From Actinopolymorpha sp. NPDC004070 (GTDB lineage: Bacteria; Actinomycetota; Actinomycetes; Propionibacteriales; Actinopolymorphaceae): a stretch of DNA of 64,000 nucleotides. A model generated the notes under the pieces. It did not search any database, was not told the origin of the DNA, and was given only the letters and a program-made list of their open reading frames with translations. Where the stretch lies: contig NZ_JBEXMJ010000005.1 of the NCBI RefSeq assembly GCF_040610475.1, forward strand, positions 272,223 through 336,222. Reading direction: 5' to 3'. Position numbers and translations under genes: made by a program. This document shows positions 32,516 through 42,379 of the stretch, in pieces (within the stretch, counting starts at the first letter, position 1; the number at the start of each line of letters is the position of its first letter).

Positions 32516-33568
32516 TCACGCGTCTTGCGGAGTGAGACGGGCGGACCTGATCCCGCGGCGCCGCCAGGTGTAGGTCACCGTGATTCCGGCACCGTCGGTG
32601 ACCGCGGCCGGGTAGGAGAACTCGTGATCCTCCACGTTCGGCCCGGGCTCCCCCGGATCGCCCGTTGCCCCGGCGTCCTCCAGCGTCGCCCAGTGCCGCC
32701 AGGTGTGGCCGTTGTCGGCGGAAATCGCCGCAGTGAGCGGCGTCCGCGCTCCCCACGACCTGCCGGCCGGGTTGTGCACGCACACCAGCCGGCCGTCCGG
32801 GAGCGGCGCGAGGTCGATCCCGCTGTTGTTGTTCGGCAGGGTGGTCGGCGCCGCCGGGCTCCAGGTCCGGCCGCCGTCGGCGGAGTCGCTGCGGCACACC
32901 CAGCCGCTGCTGCTGCGCACCAGCATGTGCACCTGACCGGGCGCGGACTCCCAGACGGTGGGCTGGATGATCCCCTTGCCGGGAAACGTCGCGTGGTCCA
33001 CCGGCACGTACTCGCCGCGCTGCCAGCTGCGTCCACCGTCGTACGACAGGTCGGCGAACGCGTCCCAGGAGTCGGTGCGTTCGACCGACGCCGGCGCGAG
33101 CCAGCCGCCGTCGGCGAGCACGATCGGCTTGTTCTTCACCGGGCCGCGCCCGCCCTCGTCGCCCGGCACCAGCTCCCGGGGTTCTGACCAGGTACACCCG
33201 CCGTCGCCGGAGACGATCACCCGGGTGCGCCACGCCGGAATCTGCCGCCCCACCTTGTAGAACAGCCACACCTCGCCGGACCCGGGGGCAACGTCAGTGC
33301 CCGGCGGCGCGAACAGCACCGGGTTCCAGTGCGGCAGGCCGTCCTCGCCGGCCACGCGTTCGGGGCGGGACCACCCGTCGGGCGTACGCCGGGACAGCCA
33401 GATCGCCACGTCGTCCGCGCCCTCGCGGCTGCCGCCGAACCACGCCGCCAGCGGCCCGTCCGGCAGGGCCAGCACCGTGGACGCGTGGCAGGCCGCGAAC
33501 CGCGGGTCGCCGCGGACCACGAACTCCCGCTCGACCCGCGCGCCGACCCGCGCCCCGGGCTCGGTCAT
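32516..33568 (-). CDS. Sialidase-family (BNR repeat) protein
   Basis: A 350-residue beta-propeller with four Asp-box motifs (SGDGGCTW, SYDGGRSW, SADGGRTW, SADNGHTW), the signature of exo-alpha-sialidases and related glycosidases. There is no signal peptide, so it acts inside the cell or is not a secreted sialidase. The specific catalytic Arg triad cannot be confirmed. Its ATG overlaps the rlmB stop by 4 nt (ATGA), so it is co-translated with rlmB, an unrelated partner. Confidence 0.82.
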   Translation of the reverse strand: MTEPGARVGARVEREFVVRGDPRFAACHASTVLALPDGPLAAWFGGSREGADDVAIWLSRRTPDGWSRPERVAGEDGLPHWNPVLFAPPGTDVAPGSGEVWLFYKVGRQIPAWRTRVIVSGDGGCTWSEPRELVPGDEGGRGPVKNKPIVLADGGWLAPASVERTDSWDAFADLSYDGGRSWQRGEYVPVDHATFPGKGIIQPTVWESAPGQVHMLVRSSSGWVCRSDSADGGRTWSPAAPTTLPNNNSGIDLAPLPDGRLVCVHNPAGRSWGARTPLTAAISADNGHTWRHWATLEDAGATGDPGEPGPNVEDHEFSYPAAVTDGAGITVTYTWRRRGIRSARLTPQDA

Positions 33569-34557
33569 TCCGCGGCGGACCGGGCGCGCTGCTGGGCCAC
33601 CTCGTACAACGCGATGCCCGCGGCGACCCCGGCGTTCAGCGACTCCGTACCCGAGTGCATCGGGATCCGCGCCAGGTCGTCGGCGGTCTCGCGCACCAGC
33701 CGGGACAGCCCCTTGCCCTCCGAACCCGCGACCAGGACCAGCGGGCCGTCCAGGTCGGCGACCTCGGCGAGGTCGCCCTCGCCTTCCGCGGCCAGCCCGA
33801 CGATCCGCAGCCCGGCCTTCTGGTACGCCTTCAGCGTGCGGTTGAGGTTGACCGCCCGGGCCACCGGAACCCGCACCGCCGCACCGGCCGAGGTCTTCCA
33901 CGCGGCCGCGGTCATCGCGGCCGACCGGCGTTCGGGCACCACCACACCGTGCGCGCCGAACGCCGCCGCCGAGCGGACCACGGCGCCCAGGTTGCGCGGG
34001 TCGGTGACACCGTCCAGGGCCACCAGCAGCGGCGGCTCACCGCTGTCGATGGCGTCCTGGAGCAGCTGATCGGGGTCGGCGTACTCATACGGCGGCACCT
34101 GCACCGCCACGCCCTGGTGGACCGCACCGCTGGTGAGCCGGTCCAGCTCCAGCCGGGTGACCTCCAGCAGCGGGGCGCCGGTCTCGGCGGCCAGCCGGAG
34201 GATCTCGCGTACCCGGTCGTCACGGTCGATCCGCTCGGCGATCTGGACGGTCTTCACCGGTACGCCGGAGCGCAGGGTCTCCACGACCGGGTTGCGGCCG
34301 ACGATCCACTCCGGCTTGTCACCGGCCCGGCCGCCCGTACCCGCCCGGCCGGACCCACCGCGCCGGGCGTCCGCGGTGGAAGCCGCCCGCTTCTGCGCCT
34401 GCATCCGCTTGTGCGCCTTGTGGTAGGGCCGATCCACCGCCCGCGGCGTCGGGCCCTTGCCCTCCAGGCCGCGACGGACCCGGCCGCCCGAACCCGCCGT
34501 CGGGTTGCCCGATGACCGCTGCCGGATCGCACCACGGCGCTTGCTGTTGCCGGCCAC
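33565..34557 (-). CDS. rlmB: 23S rRNA (guanosine-2'-O-)-methyltransferase RlmB
   Basis: A 330-residue SPOUT-class (SpoU/TrmH) methyltransferase for G2251 of 23S rRNA. A long basic N-terminal tail (1-85) precedes the substrate-binding domain (IVGRNPVVETLRSG) and the knotted SAM domain (ALDGVTDPRNLGAVVRSA, LVAGSEGKGLSRLV, IPMHSGTESLNAGVAAGIAL). The start is GTG 34557, giving MAGNSKRRGA as in homologues; the GTG at 34569 overlaps its GGAGG ribosome-binding site. It follows cysS, as in mycobacteria. Confidence 0.93.
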   Translation of the reverse strand: MAGNSKRRGAIRQRSSGNPTAGSGGRVRRGLEGKGPTPRAVDRPYHKAHKRMQAQKRAASTADARRGGSGRAGTGGRAGDKPEWIVGRNPVVETLRSGVPVKTVQIAERIDRDDRVREILRLAAETGAPLLEVTRLELDRLTSGAVHQGVAVQVPPYEYADPDQLLQDAIDSGEPPLLVALDGVTDPRNLGAVVRSAAAFGAHGVVVPERRSAAMTAAAWKTSAGAAVRVPVARAVNLNRTLKAYQKAGLRIVGLAAEGEGDLAEVADLDGPLVLVAGSEGKGLSRLVRETADDLARIPMHSGTESLNAGVAAGIALYEVAQQRARSAAE

Positions 34558-34652
34558 GCCAGCCTCCACCCACTCGATGTCGTAAGAGCTCCGGTCAGCC
34601 CGAGTCGCCCGGGTCGGCCTCGGTCAGCGCCCGGGTCAGCCCCACCCCCAGG

Positions 34653-36095
34653 TCAGCCCCGGTCGGCGACGTCCCACCGGGCGCCGTGGGGGGTGTCGGT
34701 GACCTCCACGCCGGCCTCCCTGAGCTGGTCGCGCACCGCGTCGGCCGCCGCCCAGTCCCGCCGGGCCCGCGCTTCCTCACGCTGAACCAGCAATGCTCGC
34801 ACCAGGGTGTCGGCCACCGAGCGGAGGGAGTCGTCCTGGCCGGCCGTACGTCGCCAGCGCGGGTCCATCGGGTCCAGGCCGAGCACGGACAGCATCGACC
34901 TGACCTCGAGGAGTCGCGCCCGCACGGTCGCCTTGTCGTCGGCGGCCAGGGCGGTGTTGCCGTCGCGGACCGCCGCGTGCACGACCGCGAGCGCCTGGGG
35001 GACGCCCAGATCGTCGTCCATCGCCGCGACGAACGCCTCCGGCAGGGTGGACGTCCACCCCTCCGCGCCATCATCCTCGGCGAGCGGCGCGGCGCCGATC
35101 TCCCCGACGAACTCCACCGCGCGCTCGACGAAGCCCTCCAGCCGCTGGTAGGCGGCGGCCGCCTCGTGCATCGCCTCCTCGGAGTACTCGATCATCGAGC
35201 GGTAGTGCGGCGAGGCGAGGTAGTACCGCAACTCGACCGGACGGACGTCGCGGCGGACGACCTCCCGGACGAGCAGGGAGTTGCCGAGCGACTTGCTCAT
35301 CTTCTCCCCGGACATGGTGACCCAGGCGTTGTGCAGCCAGTAGCGCGCGAACGGGTCGCCGGCCGCCAGCGACTGGGCGCGTTCGTTCTCGTGGTGCGGG
35401 AACACCAGGTCGATCCCGCCGCCGTGGATGTCGAACGCGGGTCCGAGGTACTTCGTCGACATCGCCGAGCACTCGATGTGCCAGCCCGGCCGGCCCGGGC
35501 CCCACGGCGTGTGCCAGCTAGGCTCACCCGGCTTGGCCCGCTTCCACAACGCGAAGTCGCGTGGGTCGCGCTTGGCCTCGGCGTTCTCGGTGTCACCGGC
35601 CGACTGGACCTCATCGACCCGCTGGCCGGACAGGGCACCGTAGTCGGCGAACGACCGGACGTCGAACAGCACGTCGCCACCGCTGGGGTAGGCGTGGCCG
35701 GCCTCGATCAGCCGGGCGATCAGGGCGACGATCTCCGGGACGTGCCCGGTCGCCCGCGGCTCCAGCGTCGCCGGGAGGCAGCCGAGCAGGTCGTACGCCG
35801 CGGAGAACGCCCGCTCGTTGCGGTAGGCCAGCTCCCACCAGGGCACCTGCTCCGCCTGGGACTTCGCAATCACCTTGTCCTCGACGTCGGTGACGTTGCG
35901 GACGTAGACGACCTCGTTGCCCTGGTGCAGCAGCCAGCGGCGGAGCAGGTCGAAGTTGACGGCGAACCGCACGTGCCCGATGTGCGGCGGGCTCTGCACG
36001 GTGGCGCCACAGACGTACATCGTGACCTTGCCGGGCTGCAGCGGCTCGAAGTCACGGATCGCACGCGCGCGCGTGTCGTACAGGCGCAAGTTCAT
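34653..36095 (-). CDS. cysS: Cysteinyl-tRNA synthetase
   Basis: A 480-residue class I synthetase. Zinc site starting with the Cys of [12 protein letters not shown] motif as PPHIGH (about 37-42), WHIECSAM and HHENERAQ zinc ligands, and KMSKS as EKMSKSLGN. The C-terminal domain ends WDVADRG. The ATG at 36095 lies 6 nt after a TACGCT box, so the mRNA is probably leaderless. Just after the stop is a tract of imperfect GGTCAGCCC repeats. Confidence 0.96.
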   Translation of the reverse strand: MNLRLYDTRARAIRDFEPLQPGKVTMYVCGATVQSPPHIGHVRFAVNFDLLRRWLLHQGNEVVYVRNVTDVEDKVIAKSQAEQVPWWELAYRNERAFSAAYDLLGCLPATLEPRATGHVPEIVALIARLIEAGHAYPSGGDVLFDVRSFADYGALSGQRVDEVQSAGDTENAEAKRDPRDFALWKRAKPGEPSWHTPWGPGRPGWHIECSAMSTKYLGPAFDIHGGGIDLVFPHHENERAQSLAAGDPFARYWLHNAWVTMSGEKMSKSLGNSLLVREVVRRDVRPVELRYYLASPHYRSMIEYSEEAMHEAAAAYQRLEGFVERAVEFVGEIGAAPLAEDDGAEGWTSTLPEAFVAAMDDDLGVPQALAVVHAAVRDGNTALAADDKATVRARLLEVRSMLSVLGLDPMDPRWRRTAGQDDSLRSVADTLVRALLVQREEARARRDWAAADAVRDQLREAGVEVTDTPHGARWDVADRG

Positions 36096-36101
36096 TGACT
36101 C

Positions 36102-36107
36102 AGCGTA
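36102..36107 (-). promoter_or_regulatory. -10 box of leaderless cysS
   Basis: TACGCT on the minus strand, 6 nt before the ATG, the arrangement of leaderless actinobacterial transcripts. Confidence 0.6.
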
Positions 36108-36171
36108 CCGAGGACCCGCCCGCGGCCCGCCTCCCGGCGATCCGGGCCGTCAAATCACCCGAATTCCCCCG

Positions 36172-37812
36172 TCAGCGGGCCGGCTCGATGCCGAGATCGT
36201 GGCCGAACACGCCGCGCGGATCGTAGTGGGCCTTGATCCGCTGCAGCCGCGGGTAGTTCCCCTTGTAGTACAGGGTGTGCCAGGGCACCCCGGAGGTGTT
36301 CCACCGCGGGTCGGCGAGGTCACGGTCGGGATAGTTGATGTACGACCCGTCGTTGGCGGCGTTCGGCACCGGCACCCCGCCGGTGTCGGCGTACACGTCC
36401 CGGTAGATGTTCCGGGCCCAGGCGACCTCCTGCTCGTCGCGCGCCGGGTCGGTCCAGGACGACGCGTAGACCACCTTCATGATCGAGCTCCGCTGCGCGG
36501 TGGCGGTCGCGGCCGGGGCGACCGTGTTGACCTTGCCGCCGTACGGAACGAACAACGCCAGCGACTGGGGGTTGCGGTAGTCCGGGTCGGTGAGGTGCCG
36601 GTGGATCGTGGCCACCTGCTCGGCGGTGTACCCCTTGCGCAGGTAGGCCGCCTTGTACTTCCCCCGGCCCGGCTGTTGGGTCTCCTGGATGGAGCGCGTG
36701 AGCGTCGTGTTGAGGAACGGGCCCTCCGTGGGCTCACCCACGTAGGGCCTCGGCGAAACGCCGTCCGTGATCGCCTCGTGGAACGCTGTCAACTTCGCCT
36801 TGGCATCGGGCAGCGTCCCGTCGAACTGCGTGGACAGCAGGAACCCGTCGGCCGCACTGGTCGGGATGAGGAACGGGCTGTAGAGACTGGCGTACGGCGA
36901 GTCCGCGCCGGCGTGCTTCTCGTACCACGCGAAGTAGTTCGCCATCGTGCGCCCGAACGACTCCGCGGTGACGGTCTTCCAGTCCCACGCGACGAACGCA
37001 CTGAGCAGCGTGGCCGGCGGCCTGGGCAGCGCCCGGGTGGGATCGTTGCCGGACGCTCCGTGGCTGCACAGGAAGTAGCGGGTGACCACGCCGAAGTTCC
37101 CGCCGCCACCGCCGGTGTGCGCCCACCACAGGTCACGGTGCGGGTCGCGCGGATCCCGGGTCGCCACCACCGGCCGGGCGTGCCCGGACCTGTCCACGAC
37201 CACCACTTCCACGCCGTACAGGTGGTCCACCACCGAGCCGTGCAGCCGCGACAGCGGGCCGTACCCGCCGCCGCTGAAGTGGCCGCCGACCCCGACCGAC
37301 AGGCAGCCGCCGCCCGGTACGGTGACGCCCCAGCCGAACAGCAGCGCCTTGTACACCTGCTCTAGAGTCGCGCCCGCCTCGACGGCGAACGCGCCGCGGC
37401 GGTGGTCCCAGGTAACCTCCGACAGCGCCGACATGTCGACGACCACCTTCACGTCGGGGTCGTCGACGAAGTTCTCGAAGCAGTGCCCGCCGCCGCGCAC
37501 CGCGACCCGACGGCCGGACCGGGCCGCCTTCTCGACCGCACGTACGACGTCCTCGGTGGAACGCACCACCTCGATGCGGTCGGGATGCCCGACGAACCGG
37601 CGGTTCTGGCCGCGCAGCATCAGGTCGGCATACCTCGGGTCGTCCGGACCGACACCGCCGGCGCCCGGACCGCCACCGCGGGCCGCGGCCGAAGCCCCGG
37701 TGTCCGCCAGCGCCACTCCGGCGCCGTTCGCCTGCGTTCCCACCACCCCGGCACCCGCCACTCCGGCAAGGGCGGCGCTACCGAGGAAGCCCCGTCTGGT
37801 CACGTCCGTCAT
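36172..37812 (-). CDS. Tat-exported BBE-type FAD-linked oxidase
   Basis: A 546-residue flavoprotein. It starts with a Tat signal (TRRGFLGSAALAG), then the FAD-binding PCMH domain: VRGGGHCFENF carries the His for 8-alpha-histidyl attachment, and VPGGGCLSVGVGGHFSGG carries the Cys for a second bond, so flavin is probably held bicovalently as in berberine-bridge-type oxidases. The C-terminal BBE motif region (YINYPDRDL, YYKGNYPRLQRIKAHYDP) is present. The substrate is likely a sugar, oligosaccharide or aromatic. It separates ispF from cysS, which are adjacent in many relatives. Confidence 0.9.
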   Translation of the reverse strand: MTDVTRRGFLGSAALAGVAGAGVVGTQANGAGVALADTGASAAARGGGPGAGGVGPDDPRYADLMLRGQNRRFVGHPDRIEVVRSTEDVVRAVEKAARSGRRVAVRGGGHCFENFVDDPDVKVVVDMSALSEVTWDHRRGAFAVEAGATLEQVYKALLFGWGVTVPGGGCLSVGVGGHFSGGGYGPLSRLHGSVVDHLYGVEVVVVDRSGHARPVVATRDPRDPHRDLWWAHTGGGGGNFGVVTRYFLCSHGASGNDPTRALPRPPATLLSAFVAWDWKTVTAESFGRTMANYFAWYEKHAGADSPYASLYSPFLIPTSAADGFLLSTQFDGTLPDAKAKLTAFHEAITDGVSPRPYVGEPTEGPFLNTTLTRSIQETQQPGRGKYKAAYLRKGYTAEQVATIHRHLTDPDYRNPQSLALFVPYGGKVNTVAPAATATAQRSSIMKVVYASSWTDPARDEQEVAWARNIYRDVYADTGGVPVPNAANDGSYINYPDRDLADPRWNTSGVPWHTLYYKGNYPRLQRIKAHYDPRGVFGHDLGIEPAR

Positions 37813-37937
37813 CGCGAAATCCGTTCCTGGCAAGGCGGTCACGCTGTTCGTGCCACCGGCCCCACGAACGTAACGACGCGTCAGCAAGCCGCACATCCAC
37901 CGATCAGTGGATCTGATGTCCGCCGGTCGGGTACGAC

Positions 37938-37982
37938 TCAGGCGGGTACGCCTACTCAGGCAGGGACTCGGGCAGGACTTCA
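37938..37982 (-). repeat. In-frame tandem stop repeat after ispF
   Basis: The ispF stop (TGA at 37980-37982) is followed at 12-nt steps by CGA (37968) and TGA (37956), then by TGA at 37938, all in the same frame. The units resemble GTCCCTGCCTGA. This looks like tandem duplication of the last codons including the stop. Confidence 0.65.
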
Positions 37983-38492
37983 GGCAGGGACGAGCAGGGC
38001 GGTGGCGAACGCCGCCAGCCCCTCGCCGCGTCCGGTGAACCCGAGCCCGTCGGTCGTCTTCGCGGCCACGCTCACCGGCGCACCGCACGCCTCGCCCAGC
38101 ACCTGCTCGGCCTCGACCCGGCGTGCGGCCATCCGGGGCCGGACACCGACCACCTGCACCGAGACGTTCCCGATCCGCCACCCCGCCTCTCGGACCCGGC
38201 CGGCCATCTCGGTCAGCAGCGCCACACCGGAGGCACCGGCCCACACCGGGTCCGACGTGCCGATCTGGGCACCGAGGTCGCCGAGCCCCGCGGCGGTCAG
38301 GATCGCGTCGCAGCAGGCGTGCGCGGCCACGTCCCCGTCGGAGTGCCCGGACAGCCCGACGTCCTCCTGAGGCCAGTGCAGACCGGCGACCCACATCGGC
38401 CGACCGGGCGCGAAGGGGTGGACGTCGACGCCCACACCCACGCGGGGAAGCACGAACGCGGCGGATGACTCAGTGGGCGGCTCAGCGAGCAC
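37980..38492 (-). CDS. ispF: 2-C-methyl-D-erythritol 2,4-cyclodiphosphate synthase
   Basis: A 170-residue MEP-pathway enzyme that cyclises CDP-methylerythritol phosphate. Metal-binding motifs GVGVDVHPF and [16 protein letters not shown], and the C-terminal [14 protein letters not shown], are present. The GTG at 38492 overlaps the ispD 3' end by 11 nt, so the two MEP-pathway steps are coupled. Slightly longer at the N-terminus than usual; a start closer to GVGVDVHPF is possible. Confidence 0.93.
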   Translation of the reverse strand: MLAEPPTESSAAFVLPRVGVGVDVHPFAPGRPMWVAGLHWPQEDVGLSGHSDGDVAAHACCDAILTAAGLGDLGAQIGTSDPVWAGASGVALLTEMAGRVREAGWRIGNVSVQVVGVRPRMAARRVEAEQVLGEACGAPVSVAAKTTDGLGFTGRGEGLAAFATALLVPA

Positions 38493-39207
38493 CGGCGGCC
38501 CTCCGCCGGGTCAGCAGCGCCTCCGCGGTCAGCAGGTCCAGCGGCCTGGTCACCTTGAACGCCTCCTCCGAGCCGGGAACGGCCACCACCGGGACGCCCT
38601 GGCGCTCGACCATGCCGGCGTCGTCGGTGACCGGTGGGACGTCCGGTAGTCCGCCATCGGCCAGGGCCTGCTCCACCGCCGCGTGCGCGGCCACCAGCAC
38701 AGGCCGCCGGAACCCCTGCGGAGTCTGGACCGCACGCAACGAGGACCGGTCCAGGGTGCGGACCACCTGATCGTCGGCGACCACCTTCACGGTGTCGGCG
38801 AGAGGAACGACGGGCACGCAGGCGGCGGCGCCGCGGCGGATGGTCCCGGCCACCGCGTCCACCAGTTCCGGTGGCGCGAGGGGCCGGGCCGCGTCGTGGA
38901 CCAGAACGACGTCCACGTCCTCGGGAAGGCTGGCCAGCGCGCGGGCCACGGACTGCTGCCGGTCGAGGCCACCGGCGACGACGAGTACCTCGCCGATCCA
39001 CTCGTAGTCGGCCAGCAGGCGTTCGACGCCCGCCCTGTCGTCGGGGGGTGCGGCCACCACCACGAGGTCGACCGACCGGGCGCGGTCCACCGCCCTGACC
39101 GCGTGCACGAGCAGCGGTGCGCCGCCAAGCTCGCGGAGCGCCTTCGGCACACCGGGGCCCAGGCGTTCGCCGCGGCCGGCGGCCGGAATGATCGCTGCGG
39201 TTCTCAT
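38482..39207 (-). CDS. ispD: 2-C-methyl-D-erythritol 4-phosphate cytidylyltransferase
   Basis: A 241-residue nucleotidyltransferase that joins CTP to methylerythritol phosphate. The CTP-binding loop [12 protein letters not shown] and [14 protein letters not shown] and VQTPQGF are typical. It is read downstream of carD and overlaps ispF, the carD-ispD-ispF order of M. tuberculosis. A hairpin lies between carD and this gene. Confidence 0.95.
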   Translation of the reverse strand: MRTAAIIPAAGRGERLGPGVPKALRELGGAPLLVHAVRAVDRARSVDLVVVAAPPDDRAGVERLLADYEWIGEVLVVAGGLDRQQSVARALASLPEDVDVVLVHDAARPLAPPELVDAVAGTIRRGAAACVPVVPLADTVKVVADDQVVRTLDRSSLRAVQTPQGFRRPVLVAAHAAVEQALADGGLPDVPPVTDDAGMVERQGVPVVAVPGSEEAFKVTRPLDLLTAEALLTRRRAAGAR

Positions 39208-39249
39208 CAGTTCTGTGAAGTCGTACGGAAGTAGTGCGGGCGCAGGAGA

Positions 39250-39283
39250 AGCCTCGACCCCGGCGTCAACCGGGGTCGAGGCT
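39250..39283 (-). terminator. Terminator after carD
   Basis: Perfect 14-bp stem (39250-39263 with 39270-39283) and 6-nt loop, 11 nt beyond the carD stop. It may reduce read-through into ispD. Confidence 0.75.
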
Positions 39284-39294
39284 CGCGCACGTCG

Positions 39295-39780
39295 TCAGGA
39301 AGCGAGCACCTCGTCGAGGAGGGCTTCCGCTTTGTCCTCGTTTGTGTTCTCCGCCAGCGCCAGCTCGGAGACGAGTATCTGCCGGGCCTTCGCCAGCATC
39401 CGCTTCTCGCCCGCTGAAAGCCCGCGGTCCCGCTCCCGGCGCCACAGGTCGCGGACGACCTCCGCCACCTTGATCACGTCACCGGAGGCAAGCTTCTCGA
39501 GGTTGGCCTTGTAGCGCCGCGACCAGTTGGTCGGCTCCTCCGTGTGTGGTGCACGGAGAACCTCGAAGACCTTCTCCAGACCTTCCTGACCCACTACGTC
39601 GCGGACGCCGACCAGGTCGACGTTGTCCGCCGGGACCCGGACAACGAGATCGCTTTGTGCCACGATCCGCAGGACGAGGTAGGTCTTGTCCACGCCCTTG
39701 ATCTTGCGTGTCTCGATGTCATCGATGACGGCAGCCCCATGATGGGGGTACACCACTGTCTCGCCGACCTTGAAAGTCAT
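39295..39780 (-). CDS. carD: CarD-family transcription regulator
   Basis: A 161-residue essential actinobacterial RNA polymerase partner that stabilises open complexes, notably at rRNA promoters. The N-terminal Tudor-like RNAP-interaction domain is [20 protein letters not shown]; the C-terminal helical domain carries the wedge Trp ([13 protein letters not shown]). The ATG at 39780 follows GAGGAAGGGG. Confidence 0.96.
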   Translation of the reverse strand: MTFKVGETVVYPHHGAAVIDDIETRKIKGVDKTYLVLRIVAQSDLVVRVPADNVDLVGVRDVVGQEGLEKVFEVLRAPHTEEPTNWSRRYKANLEKLASGDVIKVAEVVRDLWRRERDRGLSAGEKRMLAKARQILVSELALAENTNEDKAEALLDEVLAS

Positions 39781-39925
39781 ATGTCAGGTACCCCTTCCTC
39801 GGTGACAAGGGTAACACGGGGCGATCCTGACACCCTCGACGTTTCCGCAGGTCAGCGCGGGGATGGGGGGTTGACAACCGGCGTCGGGGCATGCTCGGGC
39901 AGGTGAAAGGGCCTGCAAGGAGCGG

Positions 39926-40735
39926 TTACGACCAGGCCTCGCAGCCCCGGAACGGCAGGTGTTTCCCCTCGACGTACACCGGCTTCGGTTGGTACGGATT
40001 GACGCCCGGAGCACCGCGCAGATGGAACGCGCTCGGCCACGGCAACTCGTCGGAGACGATACGAGTCGTGGTCGGAATATAGCGGATCGTGAGCCCGCAT
40101 CGGCGTCGTGGCGAGGTGTTCGCGTTGCTCCCGTGCACGATGTGCGGATGGTGGACCTCCACGTCGCCGGGCTGCAGCACCATGTCGACGGCCTGGTCCT
40201 CGTCCACGTCGACCGCGATCTCCTTGCCCAGCACACTTTCCACGTCGGTGTTGTCCCGCATCCCCGCGACGTCCCACTTGTGTGAGCCCGGGACCAGACG
40301 TACGCATCCGTTCTCCGGAGTCGACGGGTCGACCGCCAGCCACAGCGTGACGACCTTCATCGGCTCCAAAGGCCAGAACGCGCCGTCCTGGTGCCACAGG
40401 ACCGGCTGGCCCGCGAACGGCGGCTTGCAGATGTAGTGGGACGCGAACAACGCGACGTCCGGTCCGATGAACATCTGCGCGATGTCGACCAACCGGTCGT
40501 CCCCGATCAGACGCACCCAGAACGGGTCGTGCTGCATCAGAACATGTCCCAGCTGCTCGGGCCGCAGCTCGGGGTGGCGGGCCTGCAGCCAGTCGACGTG
40601 GGCGTTCACTTCCTTGATCAGGTCGGCGTCGATGACGTCGCGGAAGATCACGTAGCCGTCGGCGTCGTAGCGTTCGCGTGCTTCGCGTTCGTCCAGTGCC
40701 ACTGCGCTTGCCTGTGCACTTGCCTCCGCGCTCAT
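39926..40735 (-). CDS. Phytanoyl-CoA dioxygenase-family oxygenase
   Basis: A 269-residue Fe(II)/2-oxoglutarate oxygenase of the PhyH family. The iron triad is visible as WHQDGAFW (His-x-Asp) and the distal His in HPHIVHGS; the Arg of GLTIRY should bind 2-oxoglutarate. PCENG-like PSTPENGCVRLVPGSH is also typical. ATG 40735 follows GAAGGGGA. It diverges from an AraC regulator, which probably controls it. The substrate is unknown. Confidence 0.88.
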   Translation of the reverse strand: MSAEASAQASAVALDEREARERYDADGYVIFRDVIDADLIKEVNAHVDWLQARHPELRPEQLGHVLMQHDPFWVRLIGDDRLVDIAQMFIGPDVALFASHYICKPPFAGQPVLWHQDGAFWPLEPMKVVTLWLAVDPSTPENGCVRLVPGSHKWDVAGMRDNTDVESVLGKEIAVDVDEDQAVDMVLQPGDVEVHHPHIVHGSNANTSPRRRCGLTIRYIPTTTRIVSDELPWPSAFHLRGAPGVNPYQPKPVYVEGKHLPFRGCEAWS

Positions 40736-40856
40736 CGAACTCGTCCCCTTCGTCCGTCCTCGTCCTGAAAGGCACGTCCGCGCCCTGGGTCCATCCTCGG
40801 CGCCGATGCCGGTCGCGCGATAGCACTGCCGATGCGGGAATGTGTACTTTTCTGAC

Positions 40857-41741
40857 ATGCCCTCCCGGCAGCCGCTGCGGTTCCAGTCCCATGCCCTGGG
40901 GCGGGCCTACCACGCCGCCCAGGTCCGCCTCGGCCCCCGCTCGGGCGGGTCCGACCGGCACGGCCACGCGGACTTCTACGAGCTGATGGCCGTCGTCGAC
41001 GGGTACGCCGACCATCACGTCGGCACCGGCGTCCAGGCCCTGGAGCCAGGCGACGTGGTCCTCGTCCGCCCCCGCGACCAGCACGCGATCGCCGGCCGGT
41101 CGGCGGCCGGGGTGACCTTCGTCAACGTCGCCTTTCCCGCGCCGGCCTGGCGGTCGTTCGTCGCCCTCGCCGGAGCCGATCCGGACGGGGCGTGGGAGCA
41201 GCGTCCGGATCCTCCGCTGCTGGCGCTGCGCGGTGAGCGGGGCGAGGCCGGGCGGGCGGCGTTCGACCGCGCGCTGGCGGCGTTCCACCACACGCCGACG
41301 ATGCTCGACCTGATCGGGTTCTGGTCGCAGATCCTCGCCCTCGGCCCCTTCGACGCGCACGCCGACGCCGACGGGGCCGGCTCCGGTACGCGCGCGGGCG
41401 AGCTCCGCCCGGCCTGGCTGGTACGCGCCTGCGCCGACATGCGCGCCGAGGACAACCTGCGGGCGGGGGTACCTCGGCTTCGTGAGCTCGCCGCCGTGAG
41501 CGGTGCCCATCTGGCCCGGTCCATGAGCACCCACTACGCGACGTCACCGACGCGTTTCGTCACCGAACTGCGGCTCGAACGCGCCCGGGTCCTGCTGGCC
41601 ACCACCGACCTCACGGTCACCGCGATCGCCCACCGGACCGGTTTCGCCAGTCAGTCGTACTTCACCCGTTGCTTCCACCGGGCACACGAACTCTCCCCCC
41701 GGGAGTACCGGCGGCGTGCCCGGCGTGCGTTCGTTCCGTAG
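40857..41741 (+). CDS. AraC-family transcriptional regulator
   Basis: A 294-residue regulator. Residues about 15-110 form a cupin-like sensor (HGHADFYELMAVVDG, LEPGDVVLVRPRDQHAI). Residues about 195-290 carry two helix-turn-helix motifs (LRELAAVSGAHLARSM; DLTVTAIAHRTGFASQSYFT, then the AraC-type ELSPREYRRR). Start ATG 40857; the GTG at 40842 is possible and neither has a clear ribosome-binding site. The divergent PhyH oxygenase is its likely target. Confidence 0.9.
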   Translation: MPSRQPLRFQSHALGRAYHAAQVRLGPRSGGSDRHGHADFYELMAVVDGYADHHVGTGVQALEPGDVVLVRPRDQHAIAGRSAAGVTFVNVAFPAPAWRSFVALAGADPDGAWEQRPDPPLLALRGERGEAGRAAFDRALAAFHHTPTMLDLIGFWSQILALGPFDAHADADGAGSGTRAGELRPAWLVRACADMRAEDNLRAGVPRLRELAAVSGAHLARSMSTHYATSPTRFVTELRLERARVLLATTDLTVTAIAHRTGFASQSYFTRCFHRAHELSPREYRRRARRAFVP

Positions 41742-41831
41742 GACCCGCGGCCTCGCCCTTGGCTTCAGTGAGTTCAGGCAGGCCCGATACGCTGTGCCAC
41801 GCGCCGGGTATGACACCGAGGAAGGAACGCC

Positions 41832-42359
41832 GTGCTGTCATCGAGGATCGGCCGCGGCCTTGCCGCCGGCCTGGTCGCCATCGCTCTGCCCGTTCTCGCA
41901 GGCTGTGGCTCCGACGCTTCCCAGACGCCCTACACCCCGGCCGACGGCGTGTGGACCAACCACGACGCCCTGCAGCTTCGCAACGTCGTCGCGGTCGCGC
42001 CGCGCGAGGGCGAGGCCACACTGGTCGGCGTGATCTTCAACACCGGCTCCCGAGCCGACGCCCTGACCGGTGTCCGGGTGACTGGTGGCCGGGGCATGGT
42101 GGGCTCGGGCACGCTGCCGCTGCCGGCCGGCGGTACGCGGGTGCTCGGCGTTGACACCATCCTGGGTGCCGCGGTACCCACCGCACTGACCGGCGCAGGC
42201 CTGAAGCCCGGCCTGGTCGTTCCGGTGACGTTCGAGTTCCGGCGCGCGGGCAGCGTACGCCTCGACATCCTGGTCGTGCCCCGCAAGGGCTTCTGGGCCA
42301 CCGTGCCGCCGCCCGGTGGCCCCACGCCGAAGCGCACGGCGAAGCCGATCCCCGGCTGA
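41832..42359 (+). CDS. Lipoprotein of unknown function
   Basis: A 175-residue exported lipoprotein: lipobox LPVLAGC with C25 as lipidation site. The mature domain is beta-rich with an NTG...ALTGVRV pattern seen in small copper-chaperone-like lipoproteins, but the Met/His copper ligands of PCuAC are not evident, so no metal role is claimed. The GTG at 41832 follows GAAGGAA. Confidence 0.78.
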   Translation: MLSSRIGRGLAAGLVAIALPVLAGCGSDASQTPYTPADGVWTNHDALQLRNVVAVAPREGEATLVGVIFNTGSRADALTGVRVTGGRGMVGSGTLPLPAGGTRVLGVDTILGAAVPTALTGAGLKPGLVVPVTFEFRRAGSVRLDILVVPRKGFWATVPPPGGPTPKRTAKPIPG

Positions 42360-42379
42360 GCACCGGAGCGTGACGAGGC

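Noticed and set aside
37480-38394. Minus-strand reading extending the flavin oxidase upstream through ispF
   Set aside because: It antagonises a complete ispF in another frame, and the Tat signal fixes the start at 37812.
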